A DNA stretch of 64,000 nucleotides from the NCBI GenBank assembly GCA_963825685.1, contig CAWGUD010000027.1, forward strand, positions 62,001-126,000, written 5' to 3'. Position numbers and translations under genes: made by a program. The notes under the pieces are model-generated. The model saw only the letters and a list, made by a program, of their open reading frames with translations, was not told the DNA's origin and did no database searches. Shown here in pieces: positions 49,627 to 59,040 of this stretch; the first letter of the stretch is position 1, and the number at the start of each line of letters is the position of its first letter. The stretch is from JAOUEA01 sp963825685. Lineage in GTDB: Bacteria; Actinomycetota; UBA4738; HRBIN12.

Positions 49627-51705
49627 CCGACACCTCGGGAGCCGCGTCGCGTGCTTTCGTCGATCGCCACCGGGACGCTGCCGCTGAGGGTCGCGCCGGC
49701 TCCCCGGCTCGCTCGTGACCTCGAGCCGGCCGTCGAGCGCGCCGAGCCGGTCGGCGATGCCCTGCAGTCCCGTGCCGTACCCGGTCGCGCGAGGATCGAA
49801 GCCACGACCGTCGTCGCGCACGGCGAACCGCACCTCTCCCGGCCGCCTCGTCGAGCGACACGTCCGACCGTGCTCGCCTGCCGCGTACTTCGCGACGTTC
49901 TGGAGCGCCTCGAGCACCGAGAAGTACACGGCCGTCTCGATCTCCTGCGGGAGGCGGCCGACGCCGTCGGATCGGACCGTCACCGGGACCGTCGACTTCC
50001 GCGACTGGGCCTCGAGGGCGGCCACCAGCCCCTTGTCGGCGAGCAGCGGTGGGTAGATGCCGCGGGCGAGGTCGCGGAGGTCGTCGAGGGCCGCTCCCGT
50101 GTCGACCTGGAGCGCGGCGACCATCTCCTTGGCCTTGGCGGGGTCGCGATCGATCAGCTGTTCCACGAGGCGCTGACGGACCTGGAGCGCGACGAGCTGC
50201 TGCTGGGCGCCGTCGTGGATGTTGCGCTCGAGCCTGCGGCGCTCCCCGTCCTGCGCCGTCACCAGGCGTTTCTGCGCCGCCTGCAGATCGGCCAGGCGCG
50301 CGCGGAGCTGCTGGGTCAGTCGCTCGTTCCGCAGCACGAGCCCGGCCTGGGCGGCCAGGTCCTGCACGAGCTGTTCGCGCGTCTGGTCGATCGGGTCGCT
50401 GGCCGGCATCGACACGGCGAGCGCGCCGAGCACCTGCCCCTGGTGCCGGACCTCCACCACGAGGTCATCGGCGGCCTCGGGAGCGTCGGGCGGCCAGGTC
50501 GCGACCGTTCGGAGCCCGTCATCCACGATCATGCGCACCTCGGCACGCTCGGCGCCCACGCCCTCGCCGAGCACGCGCGCCAGTCGGGGAAGCACGTCGT
50601 CGGAGGAGTAGGTGCCGGCGAGCTGGTCGCCGAACGTCGCGACCACCTCGTACGGCGTCGCGCGCTTGCCGTAGACGATGCGGTCGGCGAACCTGCGCGG
50701 CCCGCGCCCGCACCGGTTGGAACACGAGGGCCACGATGCCCGCCGCGAGCGCCGACAGGAGCGGAGAGCCGCGTCGAGCCCACCAGGGCGCCGACGCCGG
50801 CCACCACGCCGACGTAGACGAGCGCGATGAACGCCACCACGATCGCGATCACGACGGTCTTGCGGATCACGACGTCGATGTCGTAGAGGCGGTAGCGCAG
50901 GATGGCGAGCCCGGTCGCGACGGGGATCAACATGAAGCTCATCGCGCCGATCGTCTGGATCGCCCCACCCCACCCCTCGTCGTTCCCGAGGCCGGGGAGG
51001 AACGAGAGCAGGAAGAACAGGGCCATCACCGACGCGGCGTACGTGAGCCACCGGATCTGATGCCGGACGACGTCGTCGGTCGTGCGACGCATGCGGACGA
51101 CCAGCGAGACGAAGCCGCCCACCACGAGGAGCGGCGCCGAGAACAGGAGCACCCCGAAGCACGTCGAGCACCGGACCGAGCGCCTCGATCCCGATCGGGT
51201 TCGCGATCTCGGGGTGGCCGCAGTCGGCGAAGTCACCCGGGTAGAACCAGATGGCGAGGAACACGAGGGTCATCCCGACGCCACAGAGCCACGCGAACCA
51301 TCGCCAGCGCGGCGAGGGCAGGTGCCCGTCGGGGAACAGCAGGAGGAGGAAGCCGGAGATCGCGATGAACGGCACCCAGCCGGGTCCGCCGATCGCGAAG
51401 GCCAGGGGAGCGAACGGCAGGTCGTGCTCGACCGCGTAGCACGCCGTACGCCTGGACACGGGCCGAGGATCGCAGCGAAGACGCCCATGCCGACCATCAG
51501 CCATGCGAGGAGCGCGTCGGGCCGGCGCGCGAGCACGAAGAAGCCGACGGCGGGGAACGACAACAGCAAGAGCGGAGAACACGACCTCTCCGTACGCCCC
51601 CGCGGCGGTCTCGAGGGCGATCGTAGCGTCGCCCCGACGACCACGATACGAGGTCGCCGCGGGCCACCGCAGGCGCCGATCGCTACCGACGTTCGGGAAC
51701 CTCAT
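49613..51705 (-). CDS. Sensor histidine kinase HK3, several frameshifts
   Basis: About 697 codons with at least five frame changes, the most damaged gene of the island. Recognisable pieces in order: MRFPNVGSDRRLRWPA at the start (ATG overlaps the cyclase stop), LLLLSFPAVGFFVLARRPDA, LLLFPDGHLPSPRWRWFAWL, ILRYRLYDIDVVIRKTVVIA, KRATPYEVVATFGDQLAGTY, ERNIHDGAQQQLVALQVRQR, LQNVAKYAAG, RDDGRGFDPR and a C-terminal GAGATLSGSVPVAIDES. It is either heavily mis-assembled, since paralogues lie on both sides, or decaying. Confidence 0.7.
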
Positions 51706-52988
51706 CGGTCGTCCCCCGTGACGCGGAAGACCTCCACCGGTTCCTCGCGGCCCTTCACCTGGTGCATGCCGATCGGCTCGCACGCGATGCCGTCCGAGGC
51801 AGCCACCGTGGTGGCCGTCGCGACGATCTCGCCGCCGGCCGCCTCGTTCTGCAGCCGCGAGGCGATGTTCACGGCGTCGCCCACGACCGTGTACTCGAGC
51901 CGCCCGCCACCGCCCACCGTGCCCGCGATCACGCGACCGGTGTTCACCCCGATCCCGACGCCCATCTCGGGCAGGTCCACGACGTCCCAGCCGTCCGCGT
52001 TCAGCTCGGACTGGCGTTGCTGCATCGCGATCGCACATCGCAGCGCGCGTTCGGCGTGGTCGGGCAAGGGCTCGGGTGCGCCGAAGACCGCCATCACCGC
52101 GTCGCCCTGGAACTTGTCGATCGTGCCGCCGTGCGCGGCCACGACCTCGGCCATCGCCTCGAGGTGTCGGCCCACGACCGCCGCCACGTCGCGCGCCTCG
52201 AGCCGCTCGGCGATCGTCGAGAAGCCGCGGATGTCGCTGAACAGGACGGTCACCTCGACCTCCTGCGGCTCGATCGCGCTCTCGGGGTGGGAGGCGAGCC
52301 GCTCGGCGAGCTGCTGCGGCACGAAGCTCGCGAGCGTGTTGCGCGAGACGGTCTGCTCGACGACCGCCGAGTGCAACCGCTTGAACTCGTCGACCAGGCC
52401 CGCCGAGCCCTCACCTCCCGCCATGCCGCGGAACAGTTCGGTCACCTGACGGTCGACGGCCTCCTGGGTCGTGCCGAGCGCGGCGGCGATCTCCTCGTAC
52501 CCGAGGCCCTTGGCCATCATGTCGAGCAGCTCGCGGTCACGCTCGGCGGCCTCGGTGCGCCCGGAGAGCCGCTCGGCGATCGTCGGATCGACGGTGCTGC
52601 CACCCGCGTGCACCTCGCGGATCGCGCGCGCGAGCTCGTCGCCCTGGGCGATGCGATCCTTCAGGAGGTACGCGAGCCCGCTGTGGCCGCGGCCGAGCAG
52701 CGCGATCGCGTACTCCTCGTCGTCGTGGGCGCTCAGCACCACGACCCCGGTGTCCGGGTGCTGCTCGCGGATCGCGTGTGCGCAATCGATGCCCTCCAGC
52801 TGGAAGCTCGGCGGCATCTTGATGTCGGTCACGACCACGTCGGGCACGTGGTCGGACGCGGCAGCCAGCAGCGACGGTGCGTCCTCGGCGACCCCGACCA
52901 CCTCGATGTCGTCGTAGGAGTCGAGCAGGGCGCGCACGCCCTCTCGGACCAGCACGTTGTCTTCGCCCAGGACGACCGTGATGCTCAC
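51702..52988 (-). CDS. Response regulator with HTH-like linker and class III adenylyl cyclase
   Basis: 428 residues. Receiver 1-125 with phospho-acceptor Asp 55 (VVVTDIKMPP). A LuxR-like helical segment (about 140-185: ELLDMMAKGLGYEEIAAALG) probably no longer binds DNA well. Class III cyclase about 235-400: metal Asp 252 (LFSDIRGFSTIAERL) and Asp 296 (KFQGDAVMAVFG), purine-selecting Lys 292, and Thr 367 in EYTVVGDAVNIASRL, with Asn 374 and Arg 378. The Lys/Thr pair is the class IIIb pattern, known for bicarbonate-stimulated adenylyl cyclases. It heads the left operon; output is presumably cAMP. Confidence 0.9.
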   Translation of the reverse strand: MSITVVLGEDNVLVREGVRALLDSYDDIEVVGVAEDAPSLLAAASDHVPDVVVTDIKMPPSFQLEGIDCAHAIREQHPDTGVVVLSAHDDEEYAIALLGRGHSGLAYLLKDRIAQGDELARAIREVHAGGSTVDPTIAERLSGRTEAAERDRELLDMMAKGLGYEEIAAALGTTQEAVDRQVTELFRGMAGGEGSAGLVDEFKRLHSAVVEQTVSRNTLASFVPQQLAERLASHPESAIEPQEVEVTVLFSDIRGFSTIAERLEARDVAAVVGRHLEAMAEVVAAHGGTIDKFQGDAVMAVFGAPEPLPDHAERALRCAIAMQQRQSELNADGWDVVDLPEMGVGIGVNTGRVIAGTVGGGGRLEYTVVGDAVNIASRLQNEAAGGEIVATATTVAASDGIACEPIGMHQVKGREEPVEVFRVTGDDR

Positions 52989-53032
52989 GCCGTTCGCCTT
53001 CCCGTCGGGGGGTGCCCGTGTACCATCCGCGC

Positions 53033-53701
53033 ATGCTGCGCGTGGTCTTCGCGGAGGACAACTACCTGGTTCGCGAGGGCACCGTCGCCCTGCTCTCCGG
53101 CGTCGACGACGTCGAGGTCGTCGGCACGGCCGAAGCCTACGACGAGCTCATCGCCGCGGTCGAGACGCACGCTCCCGACGCGGTGCTCACCGACATCCGC
53201 ATGCCCCCGACCGGCACCGACGAGGGCATCCGCGCGGCGAAGGCGATCAGGGCCGTGCACCCGGACGTGGGGGTCGTGGTGCTCTCGCAGTTCGCCGACG
53301 AGGAGTACGCCTACGACCTGTTGAAGGACGGCGCGGAAGGACTCGGCTACCTGCTGAAGGAGCGGGTGGCCGACGTCGACGAGGTCGTGCGCGCGCTCAA
53401 CGAGGTCGCGCGTGGCGGCAGCGTGCTCGACCCGAAGGTCGTCGAGTCGCTCGTCGCCGCGAAGGATCGCATGGCGCACTCCCCGCTCGCGTCGCTGACG
53501 GACCGCGAGCGCGAGGTGCTGAGCCACATGGCCCAGGGCGAGAACAACGCGGCGATCGCGAAGTCGCTGTTCCTCACCGAGCGTGCCGTCGAGAAGCACA
53601 TCAACTCGCTGTTCCACAAGCTCGACCTCACCGAGGAGCCTGACGTGCACCGGCGCGTGATGGCGGTCCTGGCCTTCCTTCGGGAGACCGAACAGGCGTA
53701 G
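53033..53701 (+). CDS. NarL/FixJ-type response regulator
   Basis: 222 residues. Receiver with acidic FAEDN and phospho-acceptor Asp 54 (VLTDIRMPPT), Lys in YLLKERV. The C-terminal LuxR-type HTH is LTDREREVLSHMAQGENNAA then LFLTERAVEKHINSLFHKL. This is the natural partner class for HisKA_3 kinases. ATG at 53033; its start and that of the cyclase gene are divergent with only 44 bases between, so the two transcripts share a small control region. Confidence 0.92.
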   Translation: MLRVVFAEDNYLVREGTVALLSGVDDVEVVGTAEAYDELIAAVETHAPDAVLTDIRMPPTGTDEGIRAAKAIRAVHPDVGVVVLSQFADEEYAYDLLKDGAEGLGYLLKERVADVDEVVRALNEVARGGSVLDPKVVESLVAAKDRMAHSPLASLTDREREVLSHMAQGENNAAIAKSLFLTERAVEKHINSLFHKLDLTEEPDVHRRVMAVLAFLRETEQA

Positions 53702-53764
53702 GCTCGCACCGCCCGCAGCCACGGCCCGTGCTCGACCATCGGGCCACGATCGACGGAGGGTGCG

Positions 53765-54180
53765 ATGAGTGGACGTGAGACGGTCGAGGCCCTCGTGGCC
53801 ACCCTGAACGCCCGCAACGTGCCCGGCATGGACGACCTCTTCCACGAGGACGCCGTGATGGAGTGGCCGCAGTCGGGCGAGCGCATCGTGGGGGGCGACA
53901 ACCGGCGGGGCGTCTACAACGCGTTCCCGGCGCTGCCGACGATCACGCCGCGACGCATCGTCGGCGAGGGCGACCTGTGGATCGCGGAGTCCACGCTCGA
54001 CTACGGCGGCGGAGCCGTCTACCAGGCGGTGTTCATCTTCGAGATGCGCGACGGGAAGATCGCGAAGGAGACCGCGTACTGGGCCGAGCCGTTCCCCGCG
54101 CCCGACTGGCGGGCCGCCTGGGTCGAACAGATGGACGGAGCTGGAAGGCTCACTGCGCCCGCCGCGTGTCGACGATGTAG
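53765..54180 (+). CDS. SnoaL-like/NTF2-fold protein, 3' end uncertain
   Basis: About 125 residues with a GGAGGG site before the ATG. The fold signature is ETVEALVATLNARNVPGMDD then FHEDAVMEWPQSGERIVGG and FIFEMRDGKIAKETAYWAEP, typical of SnoaL-like polyketide-cyclase or NTF2-fold proteins of unknown role. The frame runs on antisense to the USP gene; a one-base shift near 54130 would end it at a TAG at 54178-54180, so the true end is not fixed. Confidence 0.7.
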
Positions 54181-54557
54181 ACGCTGCACGGCGAGTGGCG
54201 CAGCACGAGGTTCGGCACGCTGTCCTTCACACGCCACCACGACCCACGCGTGCCGCGGTTGCCCACCACGATCGTGTCGGCACCCACCTCGGCGGCGACC
54301 TCGCAGATGCGCTCGGCCGGCTCGCCCCGCTCGATGCGCGTGGTCGTCGAGACCTCGGGGAACCGTCGCGTCAGGTCCGACAGGTAGCGGTCGGGGTCGG
54401 GCGACCGGTCGGGGTCGACGGCGGCACGCACGTCGCCCTCTGAACGCACGAGCAGCACGAGCAGCTCGGCGCCTCGATCGCGTGCGAGCCTCGCCGCATC
54501 GTCGACCGCGAGGTCCGCTGCGGAGCTGGAATCCGTTCCCACCAGGATCGTCGTCAT
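54150..54557 (-). CDS. Universal stress protein
   Basis: 135 residues, single USP domain. Starts MTTILVGTDSSSAADLAVDD with GAAGGAG upstream. The nucleotide-binding loop is IVVGNRGTRGSWWRVKDSVPN, where the last G of the G-xx-G-x9-G(S/T) pattern is replaced by Asp-Ser, so ATP binding may be weaker. It is the second USP of the window (the other is fused to UbiB). Confidence 0.85.
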   Translation of the reverse strand: MTTILVGTDSSSAADLAVDDAARLARDRGAELLVLLVRSEGDVRAAVDPDRSPDPDRYLSDLTRRFPEVSTTTRIERGEPAERICEVAAEVGADTIVVGNRGTRGSWWRVKDSVPNLVLRHSPCSVYIVDTRRAQ

Positions 54558-54641
54558 CGTGAGGCTCCTTCGTGTGGTGTCGATCGAACCGTAGCCTCAG
54601 TGGCGCAGACGGTTCGAGCCGGGGAGCATGCGGATCGGGCG

Positions 54642-54687
54642 GGGGTGCCAACACCCCGCTCGAGGTGAGGTTCCCGACCGTTCGAGC
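54642..54687. repeat. Structured repeat element, copy 2
   Basis: Hairpin GGGGTG-CCAA-CACCCC (54642-54657), then a stem GCTCGA/TCGAGC (54658-54687) whose loop carries GAGGTTCCC. It matches copy 1 at 43015 in order and in the GGTTCCC loop, while the stems differ but still pair. It lies between the USP start and HK4, about 70 bases before HK4. Confidence 0.4.
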
Positions 54688-54758
54688 GGCCTGAGAGCCT
54701 CCTTCCCGAGCCGGCTCCTCCGGGAGGAAGATGCGGTCATGCAGAGCGGCGCCAGCAC

Positions 54759-56849
54759 GTGAACGGAGAGCGAGCCCAGGACGTCGATCGGTTCGTCGCG
54801 TGGACGATCGCGGTCGTGAGCATCGTGCTGATGTCGTTGTCCTTCGCGATCAAGCTCGCCTTCGGATGGTGTTCGACTGCCGAGGACACGGCCCTGATCC
54901 TGCCCGGGCTGCTCGGCAGTCTCGGCTTCACCGTGGTGGGGGCGTTGATCGTGGCACGCACCGGGAACGCGGTGGGGTGGGTCTTCCTGGGCATCGCCGC
55001 TTCGTTCGCGGTGACCGCGCCGGCTCAGAACTGGGTCGATGCCGCGATCGAACTCGAGCGCCCGCTCGCGTTCGTGGGTGTGGCGAACTGGCTCGGTCAG
55101 TGGCCGTTCTTCATCTGCCTCGGCCTCTTCCCGGCGGTCTTCTTCCTCTACCCGACCGGATCCCTGCCGTCGCCACGCTGGCGGCTGCCCTGGCACCTCT
55201 ACATGGGCTCGCTCGCTCGTGACGGTGGTGGGGTTCGCACTCCTGCCCTATCGCTGGGATGGGATCCCCGGCGAGATCGTGACGAACCCTGTCGGCATCG
55301 AGTCGCTCGAACCTGTCCTCGGTGTCCTCCTGGCCGTTTCGGGCGTGGTCCTGGTCATCAGCGCGTTCGTCGCGCTGGCGTCGTTGATCGTCCGAGCCCG
55401 GGGAGCCGACGCCGACGAACGGCAACAGATCCGCTGGCTCGGCACGGTCGGAAGGGTCGGCGGCGTGCTCTTCCTGCTGCTCCTCGTCGCCGGCTTCTCG
55501 AGTGGTGACCGTGACAGCGGGCTGGCTGCCTCGGCAGCGGATCTGCTCATGGTGCTCCTCGTCGTCACGATCGTGCTCGGCATCCCCGGCAGCCACCGCG
55601 ATCGCGATCTTCCGGTTCCGGCTCTACGACCTCGACCTCGTGATCAAGAAGACCCTGATCTTCGCCGTCGTCGTGTTGCTCCTGGTGGCGGTCGGTGCTG
55701 TCATCGCAGTGCTCGTCGGCATCGGGGTCATGCCGTCACTCTCCGATTCGCCGGCGTTGCTGCTCTTCCTCGGGCTGGCCTATGGCTTGCTGGTGGCGCC
55801 CCTGTATCGGGTCGCGAAGCGCATCGCCGATCGGATCGTGTTCGGCGGGAGGGCGAGTCCGTACGAAGTGCTCACCGAGTTCTCCGAGCGGGTCGGCGAG
55901 ACCTACTCCGACGACGACGTGCTGCCTCGGATGGCCGCCGTGCTCGGTGAAGCGACGGGCGCCGACGAGGCGACCGTCTGGCTTCGATTCGGGCCCGACT
56001 TCCAAGCGGTCGCGACCTGGCCCGGGGACGTCGGCCTCCCGGTCGGCATCCCCCCCGACGCCGTGGAGGTGCTCCATCGCGGCGAGGTCCTCGGCGCGCT
56101 CTCCGTCACGCTACCCGCGAGCGATCCGATGAATCCCTCGAAGGCAGCGGTTGATCCGGGACCTCGCGTCCCAGGCCGGACCCGTGCTCCGGAACGTGCG
56201 TCTGATCGAGGAGCTACGGGCGTCACGTCAACGGCTCGTGGCTGCGCAGGACGAAGAGCGGCGCAAGCTCGAGCGGAACATCCACGACGGGGTCCAGCAG
56301 CAGCTCGTCGCGTTGAACGTGCAGCTCGGACTGCTCGCGAGCGTGGCTCCACGCGATCCGGATCGGGCAGCGACGATGGCGACCGGGCTGCAGACCCAGA
56401 CGATGTCGACGCTGGATGACCTGCGCGACCTCGCTCGGGGCATCTACCCGCCGCTGCTCGCGGACAAGGGGCTGGCGGCTGCGATCGGGTCACAAGCTCG
56501 GAAGGCCGCCGTGGCCACGACCGTCCGGGCCGAGGACGTCGGCCGCTACCCCCAGGATGTGGAGGCGGCCGTGTACTTCACCGTGCTGGAGGCGATGAAC
56601 AACGTGGCGAAGTACGCCGAGGCCACATCGGCCGACGTCTCACTCGCGCAGCGCAACGGTTCGCTGGAGTTCACGGTTCACGACGACGGCCTGGGGTTCG
56701 ACCCCGCCACGACCGGATACGGCACGGGACTACAGGGCATCGCCGACCGGCTCGATGCCGTCGGGGGAACGCTCCGGATCGACAGTGCGCCGGGCGAGGG
56801 AACCACGATCTCCGGTGCCGTCCCGGCGGCGCCGGAGGGCGCCTCGTGA
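54759..56849 (+). CDS. Sensor histidine kinase HK4, three frameshifts
   Basis: About 697 codons from a GTG at 54759. Membrane half: IAVVSIVLMSLSFAIKLAF, VFFLYPTGSLPSPRWRLPW (the island loop, here YPTG instead of FPDG) and FRFRLYDLDLVIKKTLIFAV. Then GRASPYEVLTEFSERVGETY, a GAF-like region, ERNIHDGVQQQLVALNVQLG, MNNVAKYAEATSAD and HDDGLGFDPA. Shifts lie near 55210, 55600 and 56150. Its TGA overlaps the HK5 GTG by four bases. Confidence 0.85.
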
Positions 56850-59040
56850 CGCCCGGCCGCGCGCGTCTCGTCGCGCTCTCGATCCTCGTGGTGTGCGTCG
56901 TCTCGGTCGCGGCGTCCGTGCCGATCGACCTCGCGAACCGGTTCGATGACGCCGAGGTCGTCGTGATCGGCGATCCGCAGACGCCGCGGGTGCAGGAGCT
57001 GCGTGCCGAGATCGGCGACGACCGGTTCTCCGAAGCCGGTCCGAACCCGGTCGTCGCCCTCGTGGTCGCGATGTGCTTCCTGTGGATGCTCGTCGGCGTG
57101 CTGATCGTCTCGAGACAGCCGGGGAACTGGGCCGGATGGACGTTCCTGGTGGTGGCCGGGGTCTTCCCCCTCGGGCTCTTCTTCTCCTCCCTCGTGTCGT
57201 ACGGCGCCAGGAGCGGGCGGGGGTCGGTGCCGTGGTTGCCGCTGTGGGCGGCGATCGGCGAGTACACCCTCTACCCGATCGCGCTGCTGCCGCTGCTGTT
57301 CCTGTTGTACCCGGACGGGCACCCGCCGAGCCCGCGATGGCGCTGGGTCGCCCGAGGATTGCTCGGCGGCACCGCGCTGGCGTGGCTGGGCTTCTTCCTG
57401 CGCCCCGGCCCGTTCAACGCCTACGTGGACGACGGCATCCTGTTCGTGAACCCCACCGGCATCGATGCGCTCGCGCCGGTGTCGGGGGTCGTGATCGCGA
57501 TCGGTGCGGCGATCGCCGTCGTCTCGGCGATCGCCACGGCCGTCGCGGTCACGCAGCGGTTCCGGCGATCGACGGGCGACGAGCGGCAGCAGATGCGCGT
57601 GCTCGCCCTGGTGGCCGGCCTCGCCGGCACGTCGTTCGTGTCGATGTGGGTCATCTCGCTCGTCGCGGTGATCACCGGGTTGGGCGAGGAGACCGACCTC
57701 GCGATCTTCCCGATCCTGTTCGGGTTCACGGTGCTGTGTCTCGTGATCGGCATCCCGGTCGCCTACCTCGTGGCGATCTTCCGGCACGGGCTCTGGGACC
57801 TCGACGTGGTGATCCGCAAGACGGTTCGCTACGCGGTCGTCGTGATCGCCTTCATGGTGCTCGGGCTGCTCCTCGTGGCCGCGGTCCCGACCGCTGCTGT
57901 TCGGCGTCGGTGCGAGCACCGACGTGCTCCCCACGCTCCTGTTCGCCGGCGTGCTCGCGGCAGCGTTCCTGTGGTTGCGACCGCGGGCCGCGCGGCTCGC
58001 CGACCGGCTCGTGTACGGCCGCCGAGCCACTCCGTACGAGGTGCTCTCGGAGTTCAGCGAGCGGGTAGGCGAGACATACTCCACCGACGACGTGCTGCCG
58101 CGCATGGCGCAGCTCGTCGCCGAAGCGACCGGGGCCCTGCGAGTGGACGTGTGGCTGTGCGTCGGATCGCACCTGCGCCCGGAGGCGTCGTGGCCGGCCG
58201 GGGTCGAGCCTCACCGGCCGAGGCCGAGTGACCGATGGCGAGGTCGACGGTGAGCGACGCGTCGAGGTACGGCACCAGGGTGAGCCCCTCGGCGCGATCA
58301 CGCTGGAGCCGGCACCCGACGATCCGATGAACACAGCCAAGGAAGCGCTCGTGCACGACCTCGCCACGCAGGCGGGACTGGTGCTGCGGAACGTGCGCCT
58401 GATCGAGGATCTGCGCGCCTCGCGCCAGCGGCTCGTGGCGGCGCAGGATGCCGAGCGCCGCAAGCTCGAGCGCAACATCCACGACGGGGTGCAGCAGCAG
58501 CTCGTCGCACTCAGCGTGCAGCTGCGCCTCGCCGAGCAGCTCGCCGGACGCGATCCAGCGAAGGTCGCAGCGTTGCTGCGCACGCTGCAGGATCGATCCA
58601 ACGAAGCGCTCGAGGACCTTCGCGACCTCGCCCGCGGCATCTACCCACCCTTGCTCGCCGATCAAGGGCTCACGGCGGCGCTCGAGGCTCAGGCGCGCAA
58701 GGCCGTCGTGTCCACCACGGTCAGCAGCGACGGCCTCGGCCGCTACCCGCAGGAGGTAGAGTCCGCCGTCTACTTCAGCGTGCTCGAGGCGATGAACAAC
58801 GTGGCGAAGTACGCCGACGCCGGCTCGACCGAGATCTCGCTGGCGCAGCGCAACGGTTCCCTCGAGTTCTCCGTTCGCGACGACGGACGCGGATTCGATC
58901 CGGCAGCCGCGGCCCGAGGGACCGGCCTGCTCGGCATCGAAGACCGACTCGATGCGATCGGCGGCTCGCTCGAGATCGAGACCGAGCCGGGCGCCGGTAC
59001 CCGGGTCGTCGGCCGGGTACCCGTGGGAGGCGCGCCGTGA
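56846..59040 (+). CDS. Sensor histidine kinase HK5, two frameshifts
   Basis: About 731 codons from a GTG at 56846. Larger first external loop than its paralogues, then LLFLLYPDGHPPSPRWRWVA, FRHGLWDLDVVIRKTVRYAV, RRATPYEVLSEFSERVGETY, a GAF-like part, ERNIHDGVQQQLVALSVQLR, MNNVAKYADAGSTE and RDDGRGFDPA. Shifts near 57893 and 58225. It overlaps HK4 and HK6 by four bases each (GTGA), so HK4-HK5-HK6 are translationally coupled. Confidence 0.87.
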
